From positions 55,352 through 119,351 of the forward strand of contig NZ_VLKU01000012.1 in the NCBI RefSeq assembly GCF_007830335.1: DNA of 64,000 bases, given 5' to 3'. The notes under the pieces were generated by a model. That model was given only the letters and a program-made list of their open reading frames with translations. It did no database searches and was not told the origin of the DNA. This DNA comes from Paracoccus sulfuroxidans. Its GTDB lineage: Bacteria; Pseudomonadota; Alphaproteobacteria; Rhodobacterales; Rhodobacteraceae. This document shows positions 37,586 to 46,227 of this stretch, in pieces; position 1 is the first letter of the stretch; every line of letters begins with the position of its first letter. The position numbers were made by a program, and so were the translations under genes.

Positions 37586-37595
37586 GCAAATTTGC
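37586..37595. promoter_or_regulatory. Palindrome upstream of TonB receptor
   Basis: The perfect 10-bp palindrome GCAAATTTGC lies 120 bp upstream of the receptor start. It resembles half-site sequences of Fur/Mur-type boxes in alphaproteobacteria (TGCAAAT-like), fitting iron regulation, but is shorter than a full box. Confidence 0.35.
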
Positions 37596-37714
37596 ATCAT
37601 CGCATTGTTTTTCAAAATTCCATGAGCTAACAGGTGACTGATTCACTCAGGTAACCGAACGCGCTCTCTCTCGGCGGTCCCAGGCAAATCACGGATCGAC
37701 GATGGAGAAACACG

Positions 37715-39796
37715 ATGCCCGACCTTTCGTGCGCCCTGTGGCAGCGCGCTCATTCGCCCCGGACCAGCAAAGCCATTCTGCTTGGCCTGACCGCTCTGAT
37801 CGCCCCGATGGCAGCCCATGCGCAAGAGACGGACGGAACCGTCACCGAGCTTGAAACGGTCGTCATCGTGACCTCGGCTTCCGGGGTCGCCACCTCAATT
37901 CAGGACGCCCCGGCTTCCATCACCGTGATCGGTCAGGAACAGATCCAGGCCTCTGGCGCGCGTGACCTGAAGGATGTGCTGCGCACCGTGCCCGGCCTGA
38001 ACCTGACGCGCGGCAATGACGGCAATGCCAACGTGTCCTTCCGCGGACTTTCCTCCAGCCGGACGCTGACGCTGGTCGACGGCAAGCGCATCAGCTCTCG
38101 CAACACCTTTGCCCGCCACTATCAGGGCGATCTGGGGGTTGTGCCGATGGATGCCATCGAGCGGATCGAGGTCGTGCGCGGCCCGATGTCGACGCTTTAC
38201 GGATCGGACGCGATGGGCGGCGTCATCAACATCATCACCAAGAAGAATTCCGACGTCTGGTCGGGCTCGGTGACCACTGATTTCGGCATTGCCGATCAGA
38301 ACACCACCGCCGACAGCCGCTCGATCTCGGCCTATGTGTCGGGTCCGCTGGGCCAGAACCTCAGCATGTCGGCCTGGGGCAAGCTGTCCGAACTGGACGC
38401 GCCCGAGTCGCCCTATGGCTATAGCGAGGGGCGCGGCGGCGTGCTGACCCCGCTTTACGCCTCGAACGGGATCAAGACCCGCACGCTTGGCACCCGCCTG
38501 ACCTGGACCCCGCAGCAGGGCCAGGAATGGGGTGCCGAGATTCAGGCGGCCGAGGACACCTATCTGGCCGAAGACGGCGGCCATGACGAAAACGAGGTCC
38601 GCAAGCTGAGCTTTGGTGTGACCAATGAATGGACCATCGGCGAGGGCAATCTGTCCAGCTACCTGCGTCACGAGGCCAGCGAGAACAAAAGCTGGAACAC
38701 CACCGACGAGGCGTGGAACGATTCCATCGACTATGACACCACCACGCTGGAAAGCCGCTATACCTCGCAGACGCGCGTGGGGGGCCGCGCCCTCGATTAT
38801 ACGATCGGCGGCCTGATCATGCGTGAAAAGCTGAAGGATCCGAACACCACGCCTGGTTCGCTGATCGAAGGCTCGGCCAATACTGCCGCCCTCTATGCCG
38901 AGGGCCGCTGGCAGGCGACCGATGCGCTCAGCATCACCGGCGGGCTGCGCTTTGACCATCACGAAGACTTCGGCAACCACGTCACCCCGCGCCTTTACGC
39001 CAACTATGACTTTGGCAACGGGCTGATGATGAAGGCCGGCTATTCGCAGGCGTTCGTCGCCCCCGACCTGCGCAACCTGAACCCGAACTATGAAATGGGT
39101 TCGCGTGGCAATGGCTGCAAACCCTATCAGGGCCCCTGCACGATCATCGGCAACCCCAACCTGAAGCCCGAGACCTCGGACAACTTCGAGGTTGGCCTGA
39201 ACTATCAGGGCGAACGCACCAGCTGGGAAATCACCGCCTTCTACAATGATGTCGATGACATGATCAGCGCCCGCCGCATCCGCGAGGCGACCGCCACCGA
39301 AAGTGCCCTGTTCCAGCGCGACAACTTTGACTACGGCAAGACCGCAGGCATCGAATTCGGTCGGACCCATGATCTGAACGACGATCTGACCTGGACCACC
39401 TCGGGCACCTATATCGCCAAATCCGAGTTCAAATACGGCGATTTCGACACCGCCTATCCGATGGCCACCACGCCGAAATGGAACGTGACCACCGGGCTGG
39501 ACTGGCGCGCCTATGACAAGCTGACGCTGTCGGGCAACGTCAATTATATCGGCAAGCAGGCGGGCTATGTGGTCGAGGACGATCTGACCGTCGGCAATGG
39601 TGAGCAGGCATCGGTCCCGGCGGGCCAGAACAGCAAGGCCTATTATCTGGTCAATGTCGCGGCGGCCTATGACCTGACCGATACCGCGCGCCTGAACGTC
39701 GGCATCGACAACCTGTTCAACGAACAGCCCGAAAGCACCGTCGATTACCGTGAAAACGGCCGCCTGTTCAAACTGGGCATCACCACCACCTTCTGA
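37715..39796 (+). CDS. TonB-dependent receptor (siderophore type, FepA/CirA-like)
   Basis: A 693-residue outer-membrane receptor with signal peptide ending MAAHA. A plug domain (about 55-170) contains the motifs LKDVLRTVPGLNL, SFRGLSSSRTLTLVDGKR and IERIEVVRGPMSTLYGSDAM. The beta-barrel ends in a terminal Phe (LFKLGITTTF). Overall pattern matches the FepA/CirA group, so a ferric siderophore is the likely ligand. No TonB/ExbBD or inner-membrane siderophore ABC genes are nearby. It stands alone between metG and tRNA-Leu. Confidence 0.88.
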   Translation: MPDLSCALWQRAHSPRTSKAILLGLTALIAPMAAHAQETDGTVTELETVVIVTSASGVATSIQDAPASITVIGQEQIQASGARDLKDVLRTVPGLNLTRGNDGNANVSFRGLSSSRTLTLVDGKRISSRNTFARHYQGDLGVVPMDAIERIEVVRGPMSTLYGSDAMGGVINIITKKNSDVWSGSVTTDFGIADQNTTADSRSISAYVSGPLGQNLSMSAWGKLSELDAPESPYGYSEGRGGVLTPLYASNGIKTRTLGTRLTWTPQQGQEWGAEIQAAEDTYLAEDGGHDENEVRKLSFGVTNEWTIGEGNLSSYLRHEASENKSWNTTDEAWNDSIDYDTTTLESRYTSQTRVGGRALDYTIGGLIMREKLKDPNTTPGSLIEGSANTAALYAEGRWQATDALSITGGLRFDHHEDFGNHVTPRLYANYDFGNGLMMKAGYSQAFVAPDLRNLNPNYEMGSRGNGCKPYQGPCTIIGNPNLKPETSDNFEVGLNYQGERTSWEITAFYNDVDDMISARRIREATATESALFQRDNFDYGKTAGIEFGRTHDLNDDLTWTTSGTYIAKSEFKYGDFDTAYPMATTPKWNVTTGLDWRAYDKLTLSGNVNYIGKQAGYVVEDDLTVGNGEQASVPAGQNSKAYYLVNVAAAYDLTDTARLNVGIDNLFNEQPESTVDYRENGRLFKLGITTTF

Positions 39797-39903
39797 TCCC
39801 TCGCGATCGGCGATATCGGGGCCGTCCATTCAGGGCGGCCCCGTCACATTTCGGGGGCGCTTTCGCTTGCCAATTTCCTTGCTCACGGCTAGCCAATAAC
39901 GAC

Positions 39904-39989
39904 GCGGGCGTGGCGGAATGGTAGACGCATGGGACTTAAAATCCCTGGGGCGCAAGCCCGTGCGGGTTCGAGTCCCGCGGCCCGTACCA
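39904..39989 (+). tRNA. tRNA-Leu (anticodon UAA)
   Basis: An 86-nt type II tRNA with genomically encoded CCA. The D-arm contains GGCGGAATGGTAGACGC, the anticodon loop CTTAAAA places UAA at 39937-39939, the long variable arm is GGGC-GCAA-GCCC, and the T-arm is GCGGGTTCGAGTCCCGC. The acceptor stem pairs with a G-U at 1-72 and a G-G mismatch at 7-66, and the anticodon stem has a T-T at 27-43. A strong terminator follows 58 bp downstream. Confidence 0.93.
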
Positions 39990-40302
39990 CTGACGAAGAA
40001 TTCAAACGCCTCTGGCCGATCTGCGCCCTGCCCGAAAAGGCCGCTGTCGCAGGCCGGAATGGCAACCGGCCTGCGATTTTACAGAAAGCGTCGGGACCCG
40101 CACGTCCGGGCCGTCCCCTGCGCCTGCGTTCCTCACCACCACGCTTGGTTCGCGGCGCGTGCGGCTTTCTGGCAGCCGGTCATGGGTACAGGCTGACCGG
40201 ACGTCGCGCAAACCTCAAAAGCCCGCCCTTTTAGGCAATTGCTCTTGGTTCCGGGCCTCCGCTCGGATAGGTTCCGCGCAAATTCCTGAAGGAGAGAACA
40301 GG
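39990..40302. other. Non-coding stretch after tRNA-Leu
   Basis: This 313-bp stretch holds the terminator at 40047-40080 and then the promoter region of the DUF4170-waaA-lpxK operon. I found no convincing gene, second tRNA, integrase remnant or repeat of the tRNA 3' end. Confidence 0.6.
40047..40080 (+). terminator. Intrinsic terminator after tRNA-Leu
   Basis: TCGCAGGCCGG (40047-40057), 8-nt loop, CCGGCCTGCGA (40066-40076), then TTTT: a perfect 11-bp stem with U-tract. Confidence 0.93.
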
Positions 40303-40548
40303 ATGGCGCAGCGCCTGCATCTGGTTTTCGGCGGAGAGCTTATCGACCCTTCGCGCACCGAGTTCCGCGACACCGACAAGATCCACGTCGTCGGCGTGTT
40401 TCCCGACTATGCCTCGGCCTATGCCGCCTGGAAGGCCGAGGCGCAGCGCACGGTCGACAGCGCCCATACGCGCTATTTCATCGCGCATCTGCATCGCCTG
40501 CGCGACGAGGAACGCGAGATCAGCCCGACCGAACTGCTGGGGAACTGA
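40303..40548 (+). CDS. DUF4170 family protein
   Basis: An 81-residue protein starting MAQRLHLVFGGELIDPS, with AAGGAGAGAACAGG as ribosome site. The pattern VVGVFPDYASAYAAWKAEAQ followed by a helical tail (HLHRLRDEE) matches DUF4170, conserved in Rhodobacterales directly upstream of the Kdo-transferase gene. Function unknown; its constant company suggests a link to lipid A/Kdo synthesis (inference). Confidence 0.83.
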   Translation: MAQRLHLVFGGELIDPSRTEFRDTDKIHVVGVFPDYASAYAAWKAEAQRTVDSAHTRYFIAHLHRLRDEEREISPTELLGN

Positions 40549-40555
40549 TCCCCAG

Positions 40556-41785
40556 ATGAGTCAGGCTCCGGCAAGCAGCCTGGCGCTTCGGCTGCATCTG
40601 TGGCGGCGGGCGGTGCTGGCCGTCGACCGGCAGGACAGCATCCCCATCCCCGATGGGGACGGTCCGCTGGTGCATATCCACATGTCGGAGAAGACCGAGC
40701 ATCCGCCCGCGATCCAGCAACTGGTGGCGGCGATGCTCGCGCGCAACCCGGATCTGCGCTTTCTGGTCACCGGCGGGGCGATCCCGATGGACGCCTTCCC
40801 CGATCCTTCGGTGGTCGTGACCCTGCCCGTGCCGCGCGATCCCGCGACGGTGCGGCAGATGGTGCAGGCGCTGGCCCCCCGCATCCTGATGATCCTCGGG
40901 GACCAGCTTCCCGCCGCGCTGATCGCAGGCGTGACCGAAGCAGGCATTCCCGTCATCCTGGCCGAGGCGCGGCTGGTCGCCTATACCCGCCGCAGCTCAT
41001 GGCGCGGCGCGATCAACCGGGGGCTGATATCGCGCATTTCCCGCATTCTCGTCCCGGATCAAAGCGCCGCTGGTGCCGCGATGCAGTTGGGCGCCGCCCC
41101 CGCGCAGATCGAGACGACCGGCCCCATCGTCGAAACCATCCCGCCCCTGCCCGCCAATGAGGCCGAGCGTCGCGCGCTTGCCCAGATCCTGCGCGCGCGC
41201 CATATCTGGCTGGCCGCCGCCCCCACCATGCCCGAGGTCACTGCCGTCCTGCTCGCGCATCAATCGACCCTGCATCACAACCACCGCGCCCTGCTGATCA
41301 TTGCGGGCCTGCCGCCCGAGCTGGTCCCCGAGGTCCAGAAGGAATGCGAGCGTCTGGGGCTCGCCTCGATCCTGCGGACCGAGGATCATGACCCCGAGGA
41401 TGACGACCACGTCCTGATCGCCGAGGACAGCTATGAGATGGGCCTTTGGTACCGGCTGGCCCCGGTCTGCTTCATGGGCGGCACCCTGATGCGGGGCGAG
41501 GGCCTTGAGCCGCGCCATCCGTTCGAACCTGCGGCCTTGGGCTCGGCCATCATCCACGGCCCGATCCCCGGGCCTCATGCGGCGGAATGGAACCAGCTTG
41601 GCAGCGCCGAGGCCGCACGGCTGATCGCCGATCAGGACGCGCTGACGAAGGCCGTCGATGATCTGACCGCGCCGGATCAGGCGGCAACCCTCGCCCGCAA
41701 CGCCTGGGCGATCAGCACCGGCGGCGCGGCCGTGTTGCGCACCATCGCCGACCGGGTTCTGAACAGGATGGAGGGCAAGGCATGA
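40556..41785 (+). CDS. waaA: 3-deoxy-D-manno-octulosonic acid transferase-like protein (divergent WaaA)
   Basis: A 409-residue GT30-like glycosyltransferase expected to add Kdo to lipid IVA. C-terminal donor-site pattern [21 protein letters not shown] and the GP-rich turn after it fit WaaA/KdtA. The N-terminus is unusual: it lacks the membrane-anchor helix of E. coli WaaA, and the usual SVSVGE catalytic region reads HIHMSEKTE. The ATG at 40556 is preceded by GGGGAACTGATC. It overlaps lpxK (ATGA) and follows DUF4170 by 7 bp. Confidence 0.75.
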   Translation: MSQAPASSLALRLHLWRRAVLAVDRQDSIPIPDGDGPLVHIHMSEKTEHPPAIQQLVAAMLARNPDLRFLVTGGAIPMDAFPDPSVVVTLPVPRDPATVRQMVQALAPRILMILGDQLPAALIAGVTEAGIPVILAEARLVAYTRRSSWRGAINRGLISRISRILVPDQSAAGAAMQLGAAPAQIETTGPIVETIPPLPANEAERRALAQILRARHIWLAAAPTMPEVTAVLLAHQSTLHHNHRALLIIAGLPPELVPEVQKECERLGLASILRTEDHDPEDDDHVLIAEDSYEMGLWYRLAPVCFMGGTLMRGEGLEPRHPFEPAALGSAIIHGPIPGPHAAEWNQLGSAEAARLIADQDALTKAVDDLTAPDQAATLARNAWAISTGGAAVLRTIADRVLNRMEGKA

Positions 41786-42774
41786 GCCGACGTGCGCCTC
41801 GCTTCTGGTTTGCACCGCCCGGCGTAGCCGCGCGGCTGCTATCACCCCTGGGCGCGCTTTACGCCGGGGCCACCGCCCGCAGGCTGGCGCGCGGCGCGCG
41901 CGCGCGCGTGGGCGTTCCCGTCATCTGCGTGGGCAACCTGAACGCGGGCGGGACCGGCAAGACGCCGACCGTCATCATGCTGGCCCAGATGCTGACGGCC
42001 AAAGGCGTGAATGTGCAGATCGTCTCGCGCGGCTATGGCGGCAGTGAAAAGGGCCCGCTGCGGGTCGAAGAGATGCGCCACACCGCCGAAGCCGTCGGCG
42101 ACGAGCCGCTGCTGATGGCGGCCTTCGCTCCGGTCTGGGTCGCTGATGACCGCGTGGAGGGCGCGAAGGCCGCTGCTGCCGATGGCGCGCAGGTGATCCT
42201 GCTGGATGACGGCTTTCAGGACCCTTCGCTGCACCACGACCTGTCGCTGGTCGTCGTCGACGCCGCACGCGGATTCGGCAACGGGCTGTGCCTGCCCGCC
42301 GGTCCCCTGCGCGAGCCGGTGGGCAAAGGGCTGGCGCGGGCCGATCTGGTGCTCTCTATCGGCGACGCCTCGGCGCAACGGCAATTCGCGGATTGCTGGG
42401 GCGCGGCCCTGTTGCAGCCGCATCTGACCGGCGCGCTGAAGCCCTTGCAGACGGGAATGGATTGGCAGGGGCAGCGCGTCCTGGCCTTTGCAGGCATCGG
42501 CCATCCGCAGAAATTCTTCGCCACGCTGCGCGATCTGGGGGCCGAGGTCGTCCGGGCCGAGGCGTTGGAGGACCATCAGGCCTTCACCCCCGCCCTGCTG
42601 ACCCGGCTGGAGGCCGAGGCGCGACTGACCGGCACCCAGCTGGTCACGACCGAAAAGGACGCGGCCCGCCTGCCCCGGCGTTTCCGGCACAAGGTGCTGG
42701 CCCTGCCCGTCAGGCTGGAGCTGAATGACCCCGCCCCGCTGCTGGAAAAACTGCGGGGCCTGGGTCTGTCTTAA
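41782..42774 (+). CDS. lpxK: Tetraacyldisaccharide 4'-kinase
   Basis: A 330-residue kinase phosphorylating the 4' position of the lipid A precursor. An N-terminal hydrophobic helix ([18 protein letters not shown]) precedes Walker [16 protein letters not shown] at residues about 52-66 and the conserved [20 protein letters not shown]. Placement after waaA is standard. It ends 3 bp before the convergent CoA-transferase gene. Confidence 0.93.
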   Translation: MSRRAPRFWFAPPGVAARLLSPLGALYAGATARRLARGARARVGVPVICVGNLNAGGTGKTPTVIMLAQMLTAKGVNVQIVSRGYGGSEKGPLRVEEMRHTAEAVGDEPLLMAAFAPVWVADDRVEGAKAAAADGAQVILLDDGFQDPSLHHDLSLVVVDAARGFGNGLCLPAGPLREPVGKGLARADLVLSIGDASAQRQFADCWGAALLQPHLTGALKPLQTGMDWQGQRVLAFAGIGHPQKFFATLRDLGAEVVRAEALEDHQAFTPALLTRLEAEARLTGTQLVTTEKDAARLPRRFRHKVLALPVRLELNDPAPLLEKLRGLGLS

Positions 42775-42777
42775 GGC

Positions 42778-43890
42778 TCAGTCGTCCTGCCCCAGCGCGG
42801 GCGAGGCACGATCCAGCGCCAGCTTCGCCTCCGAGAAGGTTATCGGCAGGCGCACGCCCGGCACGCCCTGCGGGTCGATCCGCATACCGCGCGCCACGAT
42901 CTGCGGATCAGCGAAGACATCCGCCATATCGTTGATCGGCCCGGCGGGAACGCCCTGCGTCTCAAGCGCGGCCAGCAGGTCATCGCGCTTCCACGTCACC
43001 GTCACGGCGGCCAGAGCGGCGGTCAGCCCCTCTCGATTGGCGATCCGGTCGGCATTGGTCAGGTATTGCGGCGCATCGGCCAGCGCGGGCAGCCCAAGGA
43101 CCGCACAAAGCCGCCGGTATTGCGCATCATTCCCGGTCGCAATGATGATCCAGCCATCGGCGCAGTCAAATACCGCATAGGGCACCAGATTGGGATGCGC
43201 ATTGCCAAGCCGCGTGGGCGCGTTCTCGGTCGCGAGATAGTTCATCGCCTGATTGGCCATGACCGCCGTCGCCACGTCGAACAAGGCCATGTCGACATGC
43301 TGGCCCCGGCCCGTCTGCTGACGCTGGTTCAGCGCGGCCAAGATACCCACGGCGGAATAGATGCCGGTGAAGACATCGACCACGGCAACGCCAACCTTCT
43401 GCGGCTGACCCGAGGGCTCTCCGGTGACGCTCATCAGCCCGGACATGCCCTGAATGATGTAGTCATACCCCGCGCGATGCGCATAGGGGCCGGTCTGGCC
43501 GAACCCCGTGACGCTGCAATAGACCAGCCCCGGGTTCAGCACCGAGAGGCTGGCGTAATCCAGCCCGTATTTCGCCAGCCCGCCGACCTTGAAATTCTCG
43601 ATCAGCACATCCGCGTCCTTGACCAGATCGCGGACCTTCTGTTGCCCCTCGGGCGTGCGGAAATCGGCGATGACCGATTTCTTGCCGCGGTTCGTGGCGT
43701 GGAAATAGGCGGCGGTCCGTTCGCCCTCACGCTCGATGAACGGGGGCCCCCAGCGGCGCGTGTCATCGCCTTCCGGAGCCTCGACCTTGGTCACCTCGGC
43801 GCCCAGATCAGCCAGAATCTGGCCGGCCCAGGGGCCAGCCAGAATACGTGCAAGTTCGACGACCTTCAGGCCGGCAAGTGGCGCGCTCAT
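42778..43890 (-). CDS. Class III (CaiB/BaiF family) CoA transferase
   Basis: A 370-residue enzyme of the formyl-CoA/carnitine CoA-transferase family. The N-terminus LAGLKVVELARILAGPWAGQ is family typical, and the catalytic aspartate is in VVDVFTGIYSAVG. These enzymes transfer CoA between an acyl-CoA and a carboxylic acid through an aspartyl mixed anhydride. Specificity is unknown. It lies 3 bp after dsbA stop on the same strand order (dsbA is downstream). Confidence 0.85.
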   Translation of the reverse strand: MSAPLAGLKVVELARILAGPWAGQILADLGAEVTKVEAPEGDDTRRWGPPFIEREGERTAAYFHATNRGKKSVIADFRTPEGQQKVRDLVKDADVLIENFKVGGLAKYGLDYASLSVLNPGLVYCSVTGFGQTGPYAHRAGYDYIIQGMSGLMSVTGEPSGQPQKVGVAVVDVFTGIYSAVGILAALNQRQQTGRGQHVDMALFDVATAVMANQAMNYLATENAPTRLGNAHPNLVPYAVFDCADGWIIIATGNDAQYRRLCAVLGLPALADAPQYLTNADRIANREGLTAALAAVTVTWKRDDLLAALETQGVPAGPINDMADVFADPQIVARGMRIDPQGVPGVRLPITFSEAKLALDRASPALGQDD

Positions 43891-43894
43891 ATCC

Positions 43895-44551
43895 TTACTG
43901 AGCGGCCGCGATCTTGGCGTCGATGGCCGCCTTCAGGCCATCCCACGGCTGGTTCTGGACCTTGTCGCCGCCGATGATGAAGGTGGGCGTACCCTCGATG
44001 CCGTCGCCGGTGGCGTTCTTCTGGAAGGTGGCGACAAGGTCGGCAACCTTCTGCTGGTCGTTCCAGCAGGCGTCCATCTGCTCGGCGCTCATCCCGACCT
44101 TGCTGCCGATCTTGCGCAGGTTCGCGGCGATTTCCTCGCCCGTCTTGGCCGAGAGCCAGGTCTTCTGTTCGTCGAAGATCATGTCCGAGACGGCATAATA
44201 TTTGTCATCGCCGCCGCAGCGCGCGAGGATACCGGCCCAAAGACCCACCGCGTCGAAATAGACGTCGCGCTGGATGAACTTGACCTTGCCGGTGTCGATG
44301 TACTCCGCCTTCAGCTTGGGGAAGTTTTCCTCGTGGAAGGCCTGGCAATGGCTGCAGGTGAAGCTGGCATATTCGATCACCGTGACCGGCGCATTCTCAT
44401 CGCCCAGCACGATGTCGGGCAGGATCTTGCCTTCGGGCATCTGCTCTTCGGTGGTCTGCGCCTCTTGCGCCAGAACCGGCGCGACCGAGGTCACGCTAAG
44501 CGCGGCCGCAGCAGCGACGGCAGCAAGAAGAGAGCGGCGTTTCAAAGTCAT
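43895..44551 (-). CDS. dsbA: DsbA-family thiol:disulfide oxidoreductase
   Basis: A 218-residue periplasmic protein with signal peptide ending VLAQE. The active site is SFTCSHCQAFH (C66, C69; CSHC instead of CPHC), and the cis-proline region is GTPTFIIGG. The CSHC dithiol and helical insert fit DsbA-type oxidases that introduce disulfides. Its ATG overlaps the upstream DUF721 stop (ATGA). Confidence 0.88.
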   Translation of the reverse strand: MTLKRRSLLAAVAAAAALSVTSVAPVLAQEAQTTEEQMPEGKILPDIVLGDENAPVTVIEYASFTCSHCQAFHEENFPKLKAEYIDTGKVKFIQRDVYFDAVGLWAGILARCGGDDKYYAVSDMIFDEQKTWLSAKTGEEIAANLRKIGSKVGMSAEQMDACWNDQQKVADLVATFQKNATGDGIEGTPTFIIGGDKVQNQPWDGLKAAIDAKIAAAQ

Positions 44552-45102
44552 GAGTTGGCCTTTCGGTCGGATGCGTCCCGGCGGGACAGGGTGTTCAAGG
44601 CAAGCTGCCGGATCGCGGCGGCAAGGGCGGAATCGGGGAAACCGGCGGCCAGCTGCTCGGCCCGGGCCTGACAGGCGGGGTCGGGGGCGGCGGGCTTGCG
44701 CGCGGGGGCTGCGGTAAACTGGGCCTGCCCTTCGGCAAAGCCCACGGGCGCCGTCTGCGTCAGCACGATGCGAGAGACCGCGTTGAACCCATAGCAGGCG
44801 TTGACCTTTTCGCGGATGCGCGGCAATTGCATCTCGATCAGGGGGGCGCGGGCACCGGGCACCAGCAGGGTCAGCGTTGCGCCGAAGCTTTTGCCGTGGC
44901 TGATCTTGACGGGGCGGGAATGGGCGGCAATCTCGGGGCCGACCACCTCGGCCCAATGGGTCAGAAGGCGCGCCACCGCAAAGCCCCGGGTCTCGCCCAC
45001 CGCGCGGATCGGGTTGGCGACAAGGCTGGCTGCGGCCTCGAAGCCACGCATTCTGCGGCGGTTGGGATGATTGGGTTTCGGCTGGGCCATCGTGCTGCGC
45101 AT
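44548..45102 (-). CDS. DUF721 domain protein (DciA-like)
   Basis: A 184-residue protein. The basic N-terminus is followed by AVARLLTHWAEVVGPEIAAHSRP and a KFGATLTLLVPG strand pattern typical of DUF721, the family that includes the replicative helicase loader DciA of many bacteria lacking DnaC. The C-terminal half is Ala/Pro-rich and unconserved. Two start candidates exist, ATG 45102 and ATG 45090; neither has a strong ribosome site. It is divergent from mutY. Confidence 0.75.
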   Translation of the reverse strand: MRSTMAQPKPNHPNRRRMRGFEAAASLVANPIRAVGETRGFAVARLLTHWAEVVGPEIAAHSRPVKISHGKSFGATLTLLVPGARAPLIEMQLPRIREKVNACYGFNAVSRIVLTQTAPVGFAEGQAQFTAAPARKPAAPDPACQARAEQLAAGFPDSALAAAIRQLALNTLSRRDASDRKANS

Positions 45103-45165
45103 GATTAATCTGGTCGGCAGTCTGTACCGGCGCGCGTCCGGTTACCAGTGTGAAGAGGCTGAAAA

Positions 45166-46221
45166 TTGCGTGACAGGGAAGTGATCGCGAAGGATCTGCT
45201 GGAATGGTACGACCGCCATGCCCGCACCCTTCCGTGGCGGGTGCCGCCGGGGGGCGGGACGGCCGATCCCTATCGCGTCTGGCTGTCCGAGGTGATGCTG
45301 CAACAGACCACCGTCGCGGCCGTGAAAGGCTATTTCCTGCGCTTCACCGCGCTTTGGCCAAGGGTCGAGGATCTGGCCGGTGCCGAGGATGCCGAGGTGA
45401 TGGCCGAATGGGCGGGTCTGGGCTATTACGCCCGCGCCCGCAACCTGCTGGCCTGCGCCCGCGCCGTCACCGCGCGCGGAGGCTTCCCCGACACGCTGGA
45501 GGGGCTGGCCGCGCTGCCGGGCATCGGCCCCTATACCTCGGCCGCCATTGCCGCCATCGCCTTTGACCGCGCCGAAACCGTGGTCGATGGCAATGTTGAG
45601 CGCGTGATCTCACGCCTTTTTGCCATCGAGACGCCCCTGCCCGCCTCTCGCCCCCAGATCCGGGCGCTGGCGCAGTCGGTCACGCCCGCCACCCGTCCCG
45701 GCGATTTCGCGCAGGCGATGATGGATCTGGGCGCGACCATCTGCACGCCCCGCAGCCCCGCCTGCGCGATCTGCCCGCTGAACGCCCCCTGCAAGGCGCG
45801 CACCCTTGGGCTGGCGGCGGATCTGCCGCGCAAGGCCCCGAAAAAGCCCAAGCCCCAGCGTCAGGGCAAGGTCTGGATCGGCCTCTCGCAAGGTCGCATC
45901 CTGCTGGAGACGCGGCCCGCCAAGGGGCTTCTGGGCGGGACGCTGGCCTTCCCCTCGACCGGGTGGGACGGTTCGGACCAGCCGCCGCCTGCCGCCGCCG
46001 ACTGGCAAGAGATCGGCACGGCCCAGCATGTCTTCACCCATTTCTCGCTGGAGCTGCGGGTGCTGCTGGGCAGGCTCGACAGCAACCCTCAGCGCGGAGA
46101 GCTGGTGCCGCTGGCCGGATTTTCGCCGAATGCCCTGCCGGGGCTGATGCGCAAGGCATGGGCCATTGCATCGGATGCAACGGCGGGGCTTAGTGACCTC
46201 CACGAAAACCGTCAGGCATAG
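45166..46221 (+). CDS. mutY: Adenine DNA glycosylase MutY
   Basis: A 351-residue base-excision enzyme removing A mispaired with 8-oxoG. It starts at TTG 45166 with GAAGAGG seven bases upstream. The catalytic Glu is E42 in SEVMLQQTT, the HhH motif is LPGIGPYTSAAIA, the catalytic Asp is D141 in VVDGNVERV, and the [4Fe-4S] cysteines are C193, C200, C203 and C209 (CX6CX2CX5C). The C-terminal Nudix-like 8-oxoG recognition domain is present. Confidence 0.95.
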   Translation: MRDREVIAKDLLEWYDRHARTLPWRVPPGGGTADPYRVWLSEVMLQQTTVAAVKGYFLRFTALWPRVEDLAGAEDAEVMAEWAGLGYYARARNLLACARAVTARGGFPDTLEGLAALPGIGPYTSAAIAAIAFDRAETVVDGNVERVISRLFAIETPLPASRPQIRALAQSVTPATRPGDFAQAMMDLGATICTPRSPACAICPLNAPCKARTLGLAADLPRKAPKKPKPQRQGKVWIGLSQGRILLETRPAKGLLGGTLAFPSTGWDGSDQPPPAAADWQEIGTAQHVFTHFSLELRVLLGRLDSNPQRGELVPLAGFSPNALPGLMRKAWAIASDATAGLSDLHENRQA

Positions 46222-46227
46222 GACCCG

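Noticed and set aside
37895..39829. A 644-codon open frame antisense to the TonB receptor
   Set aside because: No start context or family resemblance; it mirrors the codon bias of the receptor, whose motifs are clear.
39904..40302. tRNA-Leu as a genomic island attachment site
   Set aside because: No repeat of the tRNA 3' end, no integrase, and housekeeping lipid A genes follow.
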